From the NCBI RefSeq assembly GCF_038235435.1, contig NZ_CP151275.1, positions 3,534,001 through 3,598,000 of the forward strand: a DNA stretch of 64,000 nucleotides, in the 5' to 3' direction. The stretch is from Niveibacterium sp. SC-1 (GTDB taxonomy: Bacteria > Pseudomonadota > Gammaproteobacteria > Burkholderiales > Rhodocyclaceae). The position numbers and the translations under genes were made by a program. Positions 25,436 to 33,016 of the stretch are shown here, piece by piece (the stretch's first letter is position 1; each line of letters begins with the position of its first letter). The notes below the pieces were generated by a model, which saw nothing but the letters and a program-made list of their open reading frames with translations, was not told the origin of the DNA and searched no databases.

Positions 25436-26770
25436 TCAGGGCAGGATCCGCGGCAGCGGCTCTTCCGGCGCGGCCGACCGGGCCGTTTGCGTTCTGGCGC
25501 GCGGCGCATCGCCGAGGAAACGCTTGAGCCCCCAGGCGAGCAGCACCATCAGGATTGCCCCGACGCCGCCGGCGACGTAGCGGAAGCTGTCCTGGCGCAA
25601 CACCCAGGACCAGGTCCAGTCCACGCTCACCGCCCGGCTTAGGAGCTTGACCTCCGTCGCGTCCTTGGCCTCAGCGAGGGCCGGGATGACGTAGAAGCGC
25701 ACCGTCAGGCGGCGCTGCAGGCCCGGCCGCAGCGGCGTCACGTTCCAGCGCCAGACCGTGACCCTGCCCGCGCCCACTCGCTGGGTGGGCGACTCGTCCA
25801 GCGGCTTCACCTGGAAGGCGTCGCCGCCCTCCAGCACGGCCGACATCCGGCTGTCGTAGGCCAGCGTGCCGGAACGCGCCACGGCCACCTCGCCCGGCTC
25901 GGGTTCGTCCATGCGTTCGAGCAGGCCCGACAAGGCCGCCTGCGACATCTCCGGTGCGATCGCGGCCGTGAAGACGAAGGACTCGTCGGTCACCAAGGGC
26001 GTGGCGAAGCGCGTGGCGTAGGAGGCCTGGTGCAGGGCATTCAGATAGCGGGCGTAGTCGTCACCCGATCCGCCCGCCGCGGGCGGATCGCGGTTCAGGA
26101 GCTGGACCAGGTCGACCTCGCCTGCAGCCACGTTCGCCGAAGCGACCTGTCCGGTGGCGACAGGCTTCGGCGGCCGGGGCTGGGCCGGCCCGGCCCCGCG
26201 CCCGTTCGCGCCCGCAACGCCCGACTTGGGATGCGCCTCCTTCTTTTCCACCGGCGTGACGTCGATGCCTTCCGCACCGCCGCCGTCGGCCCCGTCATCC
26301 GGTTTCGCGTCCGAGCGTGTCGCGAGGCGCGCGCCGGTACCCTCCTCTCCGACAGGAATGGGCTTCGCAGCCGGGGCAGGCTCCGCCTTTGCGATGAGCG
26401 AGTCGAGCGCCGCGCGCGGGTCTCCGTTTTTCTTGCGCAGGATCTTCTCGGAGGACTGGCGCGCGACCTTCTCGGAGGACGGTGCTTCGGCCTGGACTTC
26501 CCGCGGTGGCTCGGCCGGAGCGGCGGCCGACAAACGCGCGTCCGTTGGCCGTGGGATGTCGCTCACGCCGGCCACGGATAGCGTGGGGCTGATGGTGATC
26601 GGCGCTGGCTGCGGGGATGCCCGGGAGGCCTCTTCCGCCGGGACCGCGGGCTGCATCGTGTGCACACAGGCCGCCAGGCAAGCTGCCACCACGAGCCCGG
26701 CGAGGAGGGTTCCCGGCCGGAACTGGGGAAAGCGCATGCGGGCTGCGCGCAAGTGCCGAGAGAAGGCCAT
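25436..26770 (-). CDS. Large Pro/Ala-rich lipoprotein with C-terminal membrane helix, unknown
   Basis: A 444-aa exported protein. The N-terminus ends in a lipobox (VVAACLAACVH), giving a lipidated Cys near residue 34. Residues about 40-200 are low-complexity, Pro/Ala/Lys-rich. A structured domain (about 210-400) contains VTVWRWNVTPLRPGLQRRLTV, a beta-rich pattern seen near the ends of some caspase/TIR-like effector proteins. A hydrophobic helix (YVAGGVGAILMVLLAWGL, about 400-417) precedes a basic tail. Having both a lipobox and a C-terminal helix is unusual. The ATG at 26770 was chosen because AGGAGG lies 6 bases before it. I do not recognise its function. Confidence 0.7.
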   Translation of the reverse strand: MAFSRHLRAARMRFPQFRPGTLLAGLVVAACLAACVHTMQPAVPAEEASRASPQPAPITISPTLSVAGVSDIPRPTDARLSAAAPAEPPREVQAEAPSSEKVARQSSEKILRKKNGDPRAALDSLIAKAEPAPAAKPIPVGEEGTGARLATRSDAKPDDGADGGGAEGIDVTPVEKKEAHPKSGVAGANGRGAGPAQPRPPKPVATGQVASANVAAGEVDLVQLLNRDPPAAGGSGDDYARYLNALHQASYATRFATPLVTDESFVFTAAIAPEMSQAALSGLLERMDEPEPGEVAVARSGTLAYDSRMSAVLEGGDAFQVKPLDESPTQRVGAGRVTVWRWNVTPLRPGLQRRLTVRFYVIPALAEAKDATEVKLLSRAVSVDWTWSWVLRQDSFRYVAGGVGAILMVLLAWGLKRFLGDAPRARTQTARSAAPEEPLPRILP

Positions 26771-26882
26771 GGGCATCCTCCTGCTGGTACTTGGCGGTAT
26801 AGCGCATGCGGCGCGCGATACCAGCGCCCACGCCACGCTCACGCCCGCTTTGCATGCTGCCGTCGCAATGGAGCAGCCGCGC

Positions 26883-27413
26883 TCAGCTGCGGGCGACCGG
26901 TCGCTCCAGGCGCAGGATCCGGCGCTCTTCCGGCTCGCCGTCCACGTCCTCGACGAAGCGGATGCGCACCTGCATGCCGTCCTGGATCGCCAGCGGCGTC
27001 TCCTCGGAATTCTGGAAGCCTGCCCGGCTATGGTCCTGCCAGTAGCCGAAGGTCACGCCCGCCACGCTGAAGCTCTCCCAGGTGCGGTAGCTGTAGGGGT
27101 GGATCGCGTCCGGATCGTAGTGCTCCACCTCGCGAGTCCAGTGCCCCTTCACGGGGCCCTCTGCAACAAGGGTGGTGCCGTCGCGCAGGGCCTGCGTGAG
27201 TCGCTGGTAGTCCCACAACGTGAGGCAGCCACCGACGGCGAAGGTCACGAGGCCGAAGAACGCGATCACCCTGGCCGTGGGCGAGTGCGTACCGCGTCGA
27301 CGCGCACGCCAGAGGAAGGCCGCGGCCAGCAGGAACAAGGCGGCGGCGAGCGCCCAGCCCTGCCAGTCGCGATAGCCGACTGCGGCCAGGTCGTAGAGGG
27401 TCTCGTACTGCAT
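26883..27413 (-). CDS. Membrane protein with two N-terminal helices, unknown
   Basis: A 176-aa protein. Two hydrophobic helices (about 20-37 and 49-68) are followed by a soluble domain (about 75-176) with aromatic and acidic residues (YDPDAIHPYSYRTWESFSV, GYWQDHSRAGFQN). The domain ends in a regular strand pattern (VRIRFVEDVDGEPEERRILRLE), suggesting a small beta-barrel facing the periplasm or cytosol. No family recognised. AAGGA upstream of the ATG at 27413 supports the start. It lies between the 68-aa protein and the lipoprotein on the same strand. Confidence 0.7.
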   Translation of the reverse strand: MQYETLYDLAAVGYRDWQGWALAAALFLLAAAFLWRARRRGTHSPTARVIAFFGLVTFAVGGCLTLWDYQRLTQALRDGTTLVAEGPVKGHWTREVEHYDPDAIHPYSYRTWESFSVAGVTFGYWQDHSRAGFQNSEETPLAIQDGMQVRIRFVEDVDGEPEERRILRLERPVARS

Positions 27414-27467
27414 GGGGCTTTTCCTTCTCACCGCCGGCCGCAGGGACGCAGTCCCCGCGGGCCAGGC

Positions 27468-27674
27468 TCAGCCGCGGCCACGGCGGACGTCCTCGGGCGC
27501 ACCGGACACCGTCACGGGCGGTACGAATCCCCCGACGTCGGCGCGCAGGAAAGGCGCTGCCTCGGCCCGGCGGAAAGGCACGAAGTCGGCGTTGCGCGGC
27601 GCGGGCATGGCGGCGAGCCGGGCCGGATCGAAGAGCGTGCAGACCGGGCGGGACAGCAGGGAGAGTGCGTACAT
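27468..27674 (-). CDS. Small protein, 68 aa, unknown
   Basis: Begins MYALSLLSRPVCTLFDPARL and ends in an Arg/Gly-rich tail. The ATG at 27674 is preceded by GGAG at 9 bases, and the gene sits exactly in the space between the globin gene (46 bases upstream) and the two-helix membrane protein (54 bases downstream) with the same orientation. No domain is recognised; the first 12 residues are mildly hydrophobic. The frame continues upstream inside the globin gene, so a longer start cannot be excluded, but that part is clearly antisense-like sequence. Confidence 0.55.
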   Translation of the reverse strand: MYALSLLSRPVCTLFDPARLAAMPAPRNADFVPFRRAEAAPFLRADVGGFVPPVTVSGAPEDVRRGRG

Positions 27675-27720
27675 GATGGTCGTCTCCGTAGAGGTGGCAG
27701 GCGGGGGTGGGCGAAGCGGA

Positions 27721-28155
27721 TCAGGCTGCGCGAAGCTCGGGTTCGCGTTCGGGCGTGGTCTCTTGCATGGTCTGCGCGACCACGCCATAGACCGCGGCCC
27801 AGGCGTCGTGCAGCTCGGGCGTGAAGTCGGGTCCCAGGCTCCAGGCCAAGGTGTCGAGCAGGCTCGCACCGACCCAGGCGTAGTGCTCGGCGCGTACGCC
27901 GTAGCGGACATGGCGGGCGCCGAGTTCGCGCAGCGCGGGCAGCAGTTCGGCGGTGTTGTCCAGGCGCTGGACCGCCCACACGATCATGCGCATCAGGGCG
28001 AGGCCCTGCAGGCGGATGTCCGTATGGCGGAAGAGCGGACGCAGGGCGGGATGGCGCGTCAGCAAGTGGTCGTAGAAGCGCGTTGCAACGAGGTCGGCCT
28101 GGGGGGCGATGAGTTCGAGGCTGTGCTGCACACGCTGGATTTGTTGGGGGGTCAT
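27721..28155 (-). CDS. Single-domain globin (flavohaemoglobin-type haem domain)
   Basis: A 144-aa haem protein resembling the globin half of flavohaemoglobins and Vitreoscilla haemoglobin, without a reductase domain. Tyr28 in RFYDHLL fits position B10, Phe42 fits CD1, Gln50 lies near E7 and His82 in GARHVRYGV is the proximal F8 ligand. Such proteins bind O2 and can detoxify NO when a reductase partner is available. The ATG at 28155 has GGAG at 6 bases. It heads a minus-strand run of small protein, membrane protein, lipoprotein and two-component genes. No fumarate/nitrate or NsrR box could be assigned with confidence upstream. Confidence 0.88.
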   Translation of the reverse strand: MTPQQIQRVQHSLELIAPQADLVATRFYDHLLTRHPALRPLFRHTDIRLQGLALMRMIVWAVQRLDNTAELLPALRELGARHVRYGVRAEHYAWVGASLLDTLAWSLGPDFTPELHDAWAAVYGVVAQTMQETTPEREPELRAA

Positions 28156-28298
28156 GGCGGGCTCCGGGGGAAGTGACGCCATGCTCGCTGGCCCGCGTAT
28201 CAGCTTTGCTTCATGCGCAACAGGGTTTCCGTTTCATTTGTTTCAGGGCCGGCGAAGCTGGGAAAATCGATGCGACCTCTCGCCCGTCCACCGTTCCG

Positions 28299-29264
28299 AT
28301 GCACAATCCGCCGCCCCGCTACGTCGCTCCCCGCTGGCTCTCCGGCCGGCACGCACAGACCATCTGGCCGCTGGCGATCAAGGGCCCCATGCCCGCGGTC
28401 ACGCGCGAGCGCTGGGAAGCGCCGGACGGTGACTTCATCGACGTCGATCTGCTGCCGCACAAACCAGGCAAGCCCCTGGTGCTGATGTTCCACGGCCTTG
28501 AAGGCTCCAGTCGCAGCCACTACACCCGCGCCCTCCTGCGTGTGCTGGAAGCACGCGGCTGGAATGGCGCGATCCCGCACTTCCGCGGTTGCTCGGGCGA
28601 ACCCAATCGCCTGCTGCGGGCCTACCACTCGGGCGATGCCGACGAGGTGGCGTGGGTGCTGGCCCGTTTCGCCGAGCGCTTCCCCGACGTGCCGCGTTAC
28701 GCCTCCGGCGTCTCCCTGGGCGGCAATGCACTGCTGGTATGGCTGGGGCGCGAAGGTGCGGCCGCCAAGACGCTGGTGCGCGCCGCGGCCTCCATCTGCG
28801 CGCCGCTGGATCTCGCGATCTGCGGCCACAACCTCGCGCGCGGCTTCAACAAGCTCTACACCCGCCACTTCCTCTACACGCTCAAGCGCACCGCTACGCA
28901 CAAGCTGCGGCGCTTCCCCGACAGCTTCGACCACGGCGCCATGCGCCGTGCGCGCAATCTCTACGAGTTCGACAACGCAGTCACCGCGCCGCTGCATGGC
29001 TTCGCCAATACGGAGGATTACTGGACGCGCGCGTCGGCCCGTCCTCTCCTGCGCACGGTGCGGGTGCCGACCCTGGTGCTCAACGCACGCAATGACCCCT
29101 TCGTGCCGACCACGGCCTTGCCCGACTCCGGCGAGATTTCGCCTGCGGTAACGCTGGAAACCCCGGAAGGCGGCGGGCATGTGGGTTTCGTGACGGGCTC
29201 CTTCCCGGGCACGCTGGACTGGTTGCCGCGACGCATCCTGCACTTTTTCGAGCACGGCAACTGA
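28299..29264 (+). CDS. YheT-family alpha/beta hydrolase
   Basis: A 321-aa cytoplasmic alpha/beta hydrolase of the YheT/ABHD type (COG0429). Typical stretches are RWLSGRHAQTIWP near the N-terminus, LMFHGLEGSSRSHY with the oxyanion loop, the nucleophile Ser in GVSLGGNALL, the acid in LNARNDPFVP and the His in EGGGHVGFV. The ATG at 28299 begins the conserved part; the open frame upstream to 28173 overlaps the divergent globin region. The substrate is unknown; an esterase role is inferred from the fold. Confidence 0.88.
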   Translation: MHNPPPRYVAPRWLSGRHAQTIWPLAIKGPMPAVTRERWEAPDGDFIDVDLLPHKPGKPLVLMFHGLEGSSRSHYTRALLRVLEARGWNGAIPHFRGCSGEPNRLLRAYHSGDADEVAWVLARFAERFPDVPRYASGVSLGGNALLVWLGREGAAAKTLVRAAASICAPLDLAICGHNLARGFNKLYTRHFLYTLKRTATHKLRRFPDSFDHGAMRRARNLYEFDNAVTAPLHGFANTEDYWTRASARPLLRTVRVPTLVLNARNDPFVPTTALPDSGEISPAVTLETPEGGGHVGFVTGSFPGTLDWLPRRILHFFEHGN

Positions 29265-29378
29265 GCCGACCGCAGGCGTCGACGCCCGCTCGCCCGACGC
29301 CATCTGCGCCGCGTCAAGCCTTGTGCTGTCAGGACCTGGCAAGCCAAGTGCTTGGCAAGGCAGACGCTGCACCCGGCA

Positions 29379-29384
29379 TATAAT
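29379..29384 (+). promoter_or_regulatory. -10 element for algC
   Basis: A perfect TATAAT 40 bases before the algC ATG. The nearest -35-like hexamer, TTGGCA at 29352-29357, is 21 bases away, longer than optimal, so the -35 is uncertain. Confidence 0.5.
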
Positions 29385-29423
29385 CAGCGCGTTTTGCTTC
29401 TCTCTCTCCGGAGTCCTACCCCC

Positions 29424-30815
29424 ATGTCGATTCCCGCCCAAGAAATTTTCAAAGCCTATGACATCCGCGGCATCGTGGATAAGTCGCTGACGATCGAGGC
29501 CGTACGCCAGATCGGTCATGCGCTGGGCAGCGAAGCCCGCGTCCGCAAGCAGACCACCATCGTCATCGGCCGCGACGGCCGTCATTCCGGCCCCGCCTTC
29601 GCCAAGGCACTGGCCGAAGGCATCAACGCCGCGGGCATCGATGTCATCGACATCGGCGCCGTCGCCACGCCGCTCACCTACTTCGCGGCCTACCACCTGG
29701 GCGCGAACTCCTGCGTCTCCATCACCGGCAGCCACAACCCGCCCGAATACAACGGCCTCAAGATGGTGCTGGGCGGCGAGACGCTCTACGGCCCGCTGAT
29801 CCAGGATCTGCGCCGCCGCATCGCCGAGGGCGACCTAGCCAGCGGCCAGGGCAAGGTCAGCCAGACCGACGTGCGCGCCGCCTATATCGAACGCATCCTC
29901 TCCGACGTGAAGCTCGCCCGTCCGATGAAGATCGTGCTCGATTCGGGCAACGGCGTGGCCGGCAATACCGCGCCCGAGCTCTACAAGAAGCTCGGCTGCT
30001 CGCTGCATGAGCTGTTCTCGGAAGTCGACGGCGACTTCCCCAACCACCACCCGGACCCTTCCAAGCCCGAGAACCTGCAGGACGTCATCACCGCGCTGAA
30101 GACCACCGACGCCGAACTCGGCCTGGCCTTCGACGGCGACGGCGACCGCCTGGGCGTGGTCACCAAGGATGGCGAGATCATCTACCCCGACCGCCAGCTG
30201 ATGCTCTTCGCGGCCGACGTGCTCTCGCGCGTCCCCGGCGGCAAGATCATCTACGACGTGAAGTGCACCCGTAACCTCGCCACCTGGGTTCGCCAACACG
30301 GCGGCGAGCCGATCATGTGGAACACGGGCCACGCGCTGGTGAAGGCCAAGCTCAAGGAAACCGGCGCGCCGCTCGCGGGCGAGATGAGCGGCCACATGTT
30401 CTTCAAGGAACGCTGGTACGGCTTCGACGACGGTCTCTACACCGGCGTGCGCCTGCTCGAAATCCTCTCGAAGAGTGCTGACCCCTCCGCCGTACTCAAG
30501 GCCCTGCCCAACGCGGTGAGTACGCCCGAGCTGAACATCAAGCTCAACGAAGGCGAAGCAGTGAAGATCGTCGACAAGCTCAAGAGCGATGCGAAGTTCG
30601 ACGGCGAAAAGGAACGCATCACCATCGACGGCATCCGCGTCGAGTACGCCGACGGCTTCGGCCTCGCCCGCTCCTCCAACACCACGCCGGTGCTGGTGCT
30701 GCGCTTCGAGGCCGACAACGAGGCCGCACTCAAGCGCATCCAGGCGGACTTCGCGCACGCCCTGAGCGAGGTCTGGCCGGGGATCGACACCAACTTCGCG
30801 CCTGCTTCGCACTGA
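29424..30815 (+). CDS. algC: Phosphomannomutase/phosphoglucomutase
   Basis: Interconverts hexose 1- and 6-phosphates for LPS and exopolysaccharide sugar nucleotides. The 463-aa protein has all four domains of the alpha-D-phosphohexomutase family: the phosphoserine Ser103 in SITGSHNPPEYNG, the metal loop in AFDGDGDRLG, the sugar loop GEMSGHMFF and the phosphate loop RVEYADGFGLARSSNT. The ATG at 29424 begins the conserved AQEIFKAYDIRGIV region, and GGAG is 10 bases upstream. Downstream, the terminator's T-run is interrupted by an IS element. Confidence 0.95.
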   Translation: MSIPAQEIFKAYDIRGIVDKSLTIEAVRQIGHALGSEARVRKQTTIVIGRDGRHSGPAFAKALAEGINAAGIDVIDIGAVATPLTYFAAYHLGANSCVSITGSHNPPEYNGLKMVLGGETLYGPLIQDLRRRIAEGDLASGQGKVSQTDVRAAYIERILSDVKLARPMKIVLDSGNGVAGNTAPELYKKLGCSLHELFSEVDGDFPNHHPDPSKPENLQDVITALKTTDAELGLAFDGDGDRLGVVTKDGEIIYPDRQLMLFAADVLSRVPGGKIIYDVKCTRNLATWVRQHGGEPIMWNTGHALVKAKLKETGAPLAGEMSGHMFFKERWYGFDDGLYTGVRLLEILSKSADPSAVLKALPNAVSTPELNIKLNEGEAVKIVDKLKSDAKFDGEKERITIDGIRVEYADGFGLARSSNTTPVLVLRFEADNEAALKRIQADFAHALSEVWPGIDTNFAPASH

Positions 30816-30830
30816 CACGCATGGAAAGAC

Positions 30831-30857
30831 AACGGCCCTTCGGGGCCGTTTTTTCTT
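30831..30857 (+). terminator. algC intrinsic terminator, next to an IS insertion
   Basis: AACGGCCC-TTCG-GGGCCGTT forms an 8-bp stem with a UUCG-type tetraloop and is followed by TTTTCTT. The IS element begins immediately after this T-run, so the T-run doubles as its target site. Confidence 0.9.
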
Positions 30858-30884
30858 GGCGCTGTTCGCATTGCCTGAGGATGG
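30858..30884 (+). repeat. Left terminal inverted repeat of the IS element
   Basis: 27 bp, beginning GGCGCTGTTCGCATTGCC; 24 of 27 positions match the complement of the right end. Confidence 0.9.
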
Positions 30885-30956
30885 CGCATCCACTGAGCCA
30901 GCGGGTGGGAAAGATGGGAGCGTGAATTTGCGGCGGTAGGCCGGCAGGAGCTCTCT

Positions 30957-31916
30957 ATGCGCGAACGCGAACTCAAAGACTGGTTGGGCGGGTTGAATCG
31001 GCTCACGGCCGCGCAGCGGGAGCAATTGCGCCAGCGGTTGGAGTCGGTGGCTTCATTGGACGAAGTGAGCGCCGCGCTACAGCGACGGCGTAGTAGCCAC
31101 CCAGGGTGCCCGCACTGCCGCAGCCTTGGCGTGGTGCGTAACGGGCACGCCGATGGTCTGCAGCGCTATAGATGTCGCACCTGTCGGCGCAGTTTCAACG
31201 CCCTGACAGGCACGCCGTTGGCGCGGCTGCGCCAACGTGACAAGTGGTGGGTACAGGCCCAGGTGCTCGAACTGGGCCTGAGCGTGCGTAAGGCGGCCCG
31301 ACACCTGGGCGTGCACCGCACGACGGCCTTTCGCTGGCGCCACCGCTTCCTGGCGCTGCCCCGTGCCCTCAAAGCCCAGGCGCTACAGGGCGTGGCCGAG
31401 GCCGACGAGACCTACGAACTGCGCTCCTTCAAAGGACAGCCCCAACGCCTGGGGCAGCAATCACGCGCCGCGCGCAAGCGGGGCGGACATGCCGCCCGCC
31501 GCGGCCTGTCGGACGAACACGTTCCTGTGTTGGTGCTGCGAGACCGCAGCGGCGCGACCACCGATTACGTCCTGCCGCATAACAGCAAGGCCGCCGTGGT
31601 GCAGGTGCTGCCGCAGGCCTTGGCCTGCGACACGCTGCTCTGCACCGACGGCAGCAGCATGCTGGCCGCAGCCGCGCGCGCACTGAACATCGAGCATCAC
31701 GCCCTCAACACGCTCAAGGGCGAGCGTCGCCGCGGCGCCTGGCATATCCAGAACGTCAATGCCTACCACTCGCGCTTGAAAACCTGGATGCGCCGTTTCA
31801 ACGGAGTTGCCACGTCTTACCTGGAGAACTACTTGGGTTGGTTCCGTGCCCTGGACCGCAGCACCCAATCCGGCACTCACCCCACGCCCTTCCTCTGTCT
31901 CGCGCTCGGCGTCTGA
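30957..31916 (+). CDS. IS1595-family transposase
   Basis: A 319-aa DDE-type transposase of the ISXO2-like group. An N-terminal zinc ribbon (CPHC and CRTC, about residues 51-76) is followed by a helix-turn-helix (SVRKAARHLGVHRTTAFRWRH). The catalytic core includes AEADETYE, CTDGSS, and the family end HIQNVNAYHSRLKTWMRRFN with YLENYLGWFRALDR. The ATG at 30957 starts about 70 bases inside the left end, as expected. The frame is intact and no frameshift is seen. It is the only gene in the element. Confidence 0.92.
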   Translation: MRERELKDWLGGLNRLTAAQREQLRQRLESVASLDEVSAALQRRRSSHPGCPHCRSLGVVRNGHADGLQRYRCRTCRRSFNALTGTPLARLRQRDKWWVQAQVLELGLSVRKAARHLGVHRTTAFRWRHRFLALPRALKAQALQGVAEADETYELRSFKGQPQRLGQQSRAARKRGGHAARRGLSDEHVPVLVLRDRSGATTDYVLPHNSKAAVVQVLPQALACDTLLCTDGSSMLAAAARALNIEHHALNTLKGERRRGAWHIQNVNAYHSRLKTWMRRFNGVATSYLENYLGWFRALDRSTQSGTHPTPFLCLALGV

Positions 31917-31918
31917 GC

Positions 31919-31945
31919 CCATCATCAGCCAACGCGAACAGCGCC
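31919..31945 (-). repeat. Right terminal inverted repeat of the IS element
   Basis: 27 bp; its complement begins GGCGCTGTTCGCGTTGGC. It overlaps the region just after the transposase stop. Confidence 0.9.
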
Positions 31946-32063
31946 TTTTTTTTCGCCTGCGAATCGTCGTGTGATCCGCTTCTCACGGATGACAATGACG
32001 ACGACATACCATTCCTGTCTTGAAACATCCGATGACCAGAGCAACCATCAGGAGGGAGCAGGA

Positions 32064-32444
32064 ATGCCGTACATCTATGAGGAGGCCGAGACGCTGGCGG
32101 GGCTTCCCGCCGTTGGCACCAAGCAATGCGTCGCGCTCGTCAAGCAATACACCAAGGCACCAGCGTCTTCGCTATGGCGGGAGGGCGCGACCGCCAAGGG
32201 TGACCTTCAGCTCAAGAAGGGAACCGCCATCGCGACCTTTACGGGCGGGGTCTATGCCAATCACGCGTCCGGCAACCATGCGGCCATTTACATCAGCCAG
32301 GACTCGGCAGGCCTGACGGTTGTGGACCAGTGGTCGGCCAGCGGTACGATTCGCCTGCGCCGCCTGCCCTTTCTTGGACGGGACAAGAACGGTGCCTACG
32401 TGACCCCGAGCAACAACGGCGACGCGTTTGCTGTCATCGAATAG
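32064..32444 (+). CDS. BPSL0067-family protein, CHAP/NlpC-like amidase candidate
   Basis: A 126-aa protein of the BPSL0067 family (MPYIYEEAETLAG at the start, WREGATAKGDLQLKKGTAIATF in the middle, NNGDAFAVIE at the end). Cys22 in KQCVALVKQY, His72 in GNHAAIYIS and Asp88 in VVDQW have the order and spacing of a CHAP/NlpC-type Cys-His-Asp site, so it may cleave peptidoglycan peptides. No signal peptide is present, which suggests delivery by a secretion system or use as a toxin. AGGAGGGAG lies upstream of the ATG. It is followed 7 bases later by an STY0301-family gene, a pairing expected for effector and immunity protein. The family name is recognised; the enzymatic role is inference. Confidence 0.75.
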   Translation: MPYIYEEAETLAGLPAVGTKQCVALVKQYTKAPASSLWREGATAKGDLQLKKGTAIATFTGGVYANHASGNHAAIYISQDSAGLTVVDQWSASGTIRLRRLPFLGRDKNGAYVTPSNNGDAFAVIE

Positions 32445-32451
32445 GCCTTCC

Positions 32452-32880
32452 ATGAGAATCGTCCTCACGACCGCGTTCGTCGCCGCTCTCCTGCCTCCGA
32501 CCCTCGCGGCCAACCCGACGGCCGACGCTTGCCCGAAGGCGATCACCGATGCGCAGGAATACGTCAGCGGCGCTTCGGAGGGATGGTCCGCGTTCGGGTC
32601 CCGGCAGGAACATCCGCTCCAGGGTGTTTCCTTCTATTCCGGATCTCCCGACAAGAAGGCCTTGCTCGCGCCAACAGCCGAGCATCTCGGTGGCAAGGCG
32701 CCGCGTGCGGAATGGGCCCTGCCCGAAACTCAGGAGCCCTATTGGGTCGCCTGCGAGTACGCCCAGACGACCGTGATCGTCGCCCGCCCCCTGCCGGCAG
32801 GCACGCGGTCATGCACGGTGAAATACGTCCCCCATTTCTCCTCGCCCGTTGCCAGCTCCTGGCAATGCAAGGCGGGGTGA
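32452..32880 (+). CDS. STY0301-family exported protein, candidate immunity partner
   Basis: A 142-aa protein with a signal peptide (MRIVLTTAFVAALLPPTLAA), so periplasmic. The mature part has CPKAITDAQEYVSGASEGW, WVACEYAQTTVIVARPL and CTVKYVP, a pattern of the STY0301 family, with several Cys that could form disulphides. It is probably cotranscribed with the cytoplasmic-looking BPSL0067-family gene. A periplasmic partner that neutralises an incoming amidase would need exactly this location. Alternative: an inhibitor or unrelated secreted protein. Confidence 0.7.
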   Translation: MRIVLTTAFVAALLPPTLAANPTADACPKAITDAQEYVSGASEGWSAFGSRQEHPLQGVSFYSGSPDKKALLAPTAEHLGGKAPRAEWALPETQEPYWVACEYAQTTVIVARPLPAGTRSCTVKYVPHFSSPVASSWQCKAG

Positions 32881-32909
32881 TTTGGGGCGGCATCGAAGCA
32901 CCCAGCGCG

Positions 32910-32930
32910 ACGACCCAGCGGGGTCGTTCT
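32910..32930 (+). terminator. Hairpin after the effector/partner pair
   Basis: ACGACCC-AGCG-GGGTCGT, a 7-bp stem with a tetraloop, then TCTGCTTTG. The T content is modest, so it is a likely but imperfect terminator. Confidence 0.5.
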
Positions 32931-33016
32931 GCTTTGTGGCGGACGCAACGCCCGCCCCTGTTCCGGACGGACTACCCGCGCGAGAATTCCCCTTCCCCCG
33001 TGCGAAGGAAGCCGCC

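Larger units (their letters stand above)
30858..31945 (+). mobile_element. Complete IS1595-type insertion sequence
   Basis: A 1088-bp element with one transposase gene. Terminal inverted repeats of 27 bp (30858-30884 and 31919-31945) match at 24 positions, both beginning GGCGCTGTTCGC. The 8-bp flanks are TTTTTCTT on the left and TTTTTTTT on the right, a near-perfect direct repeat of the size IS1595 elements make, located in the terminator T-run of algC. The intact transposase and good ends suggest a recent, possibly mobile copy. No passenger gene lies inside. Confidence 0.9.

Noticed and set aside
32064..32880. Complete type VI secretion locus around the effector-like pair
   Set aside because: No Hcp, VgrG, TssB/C or other structural genes lie in the window; only the pair is present.
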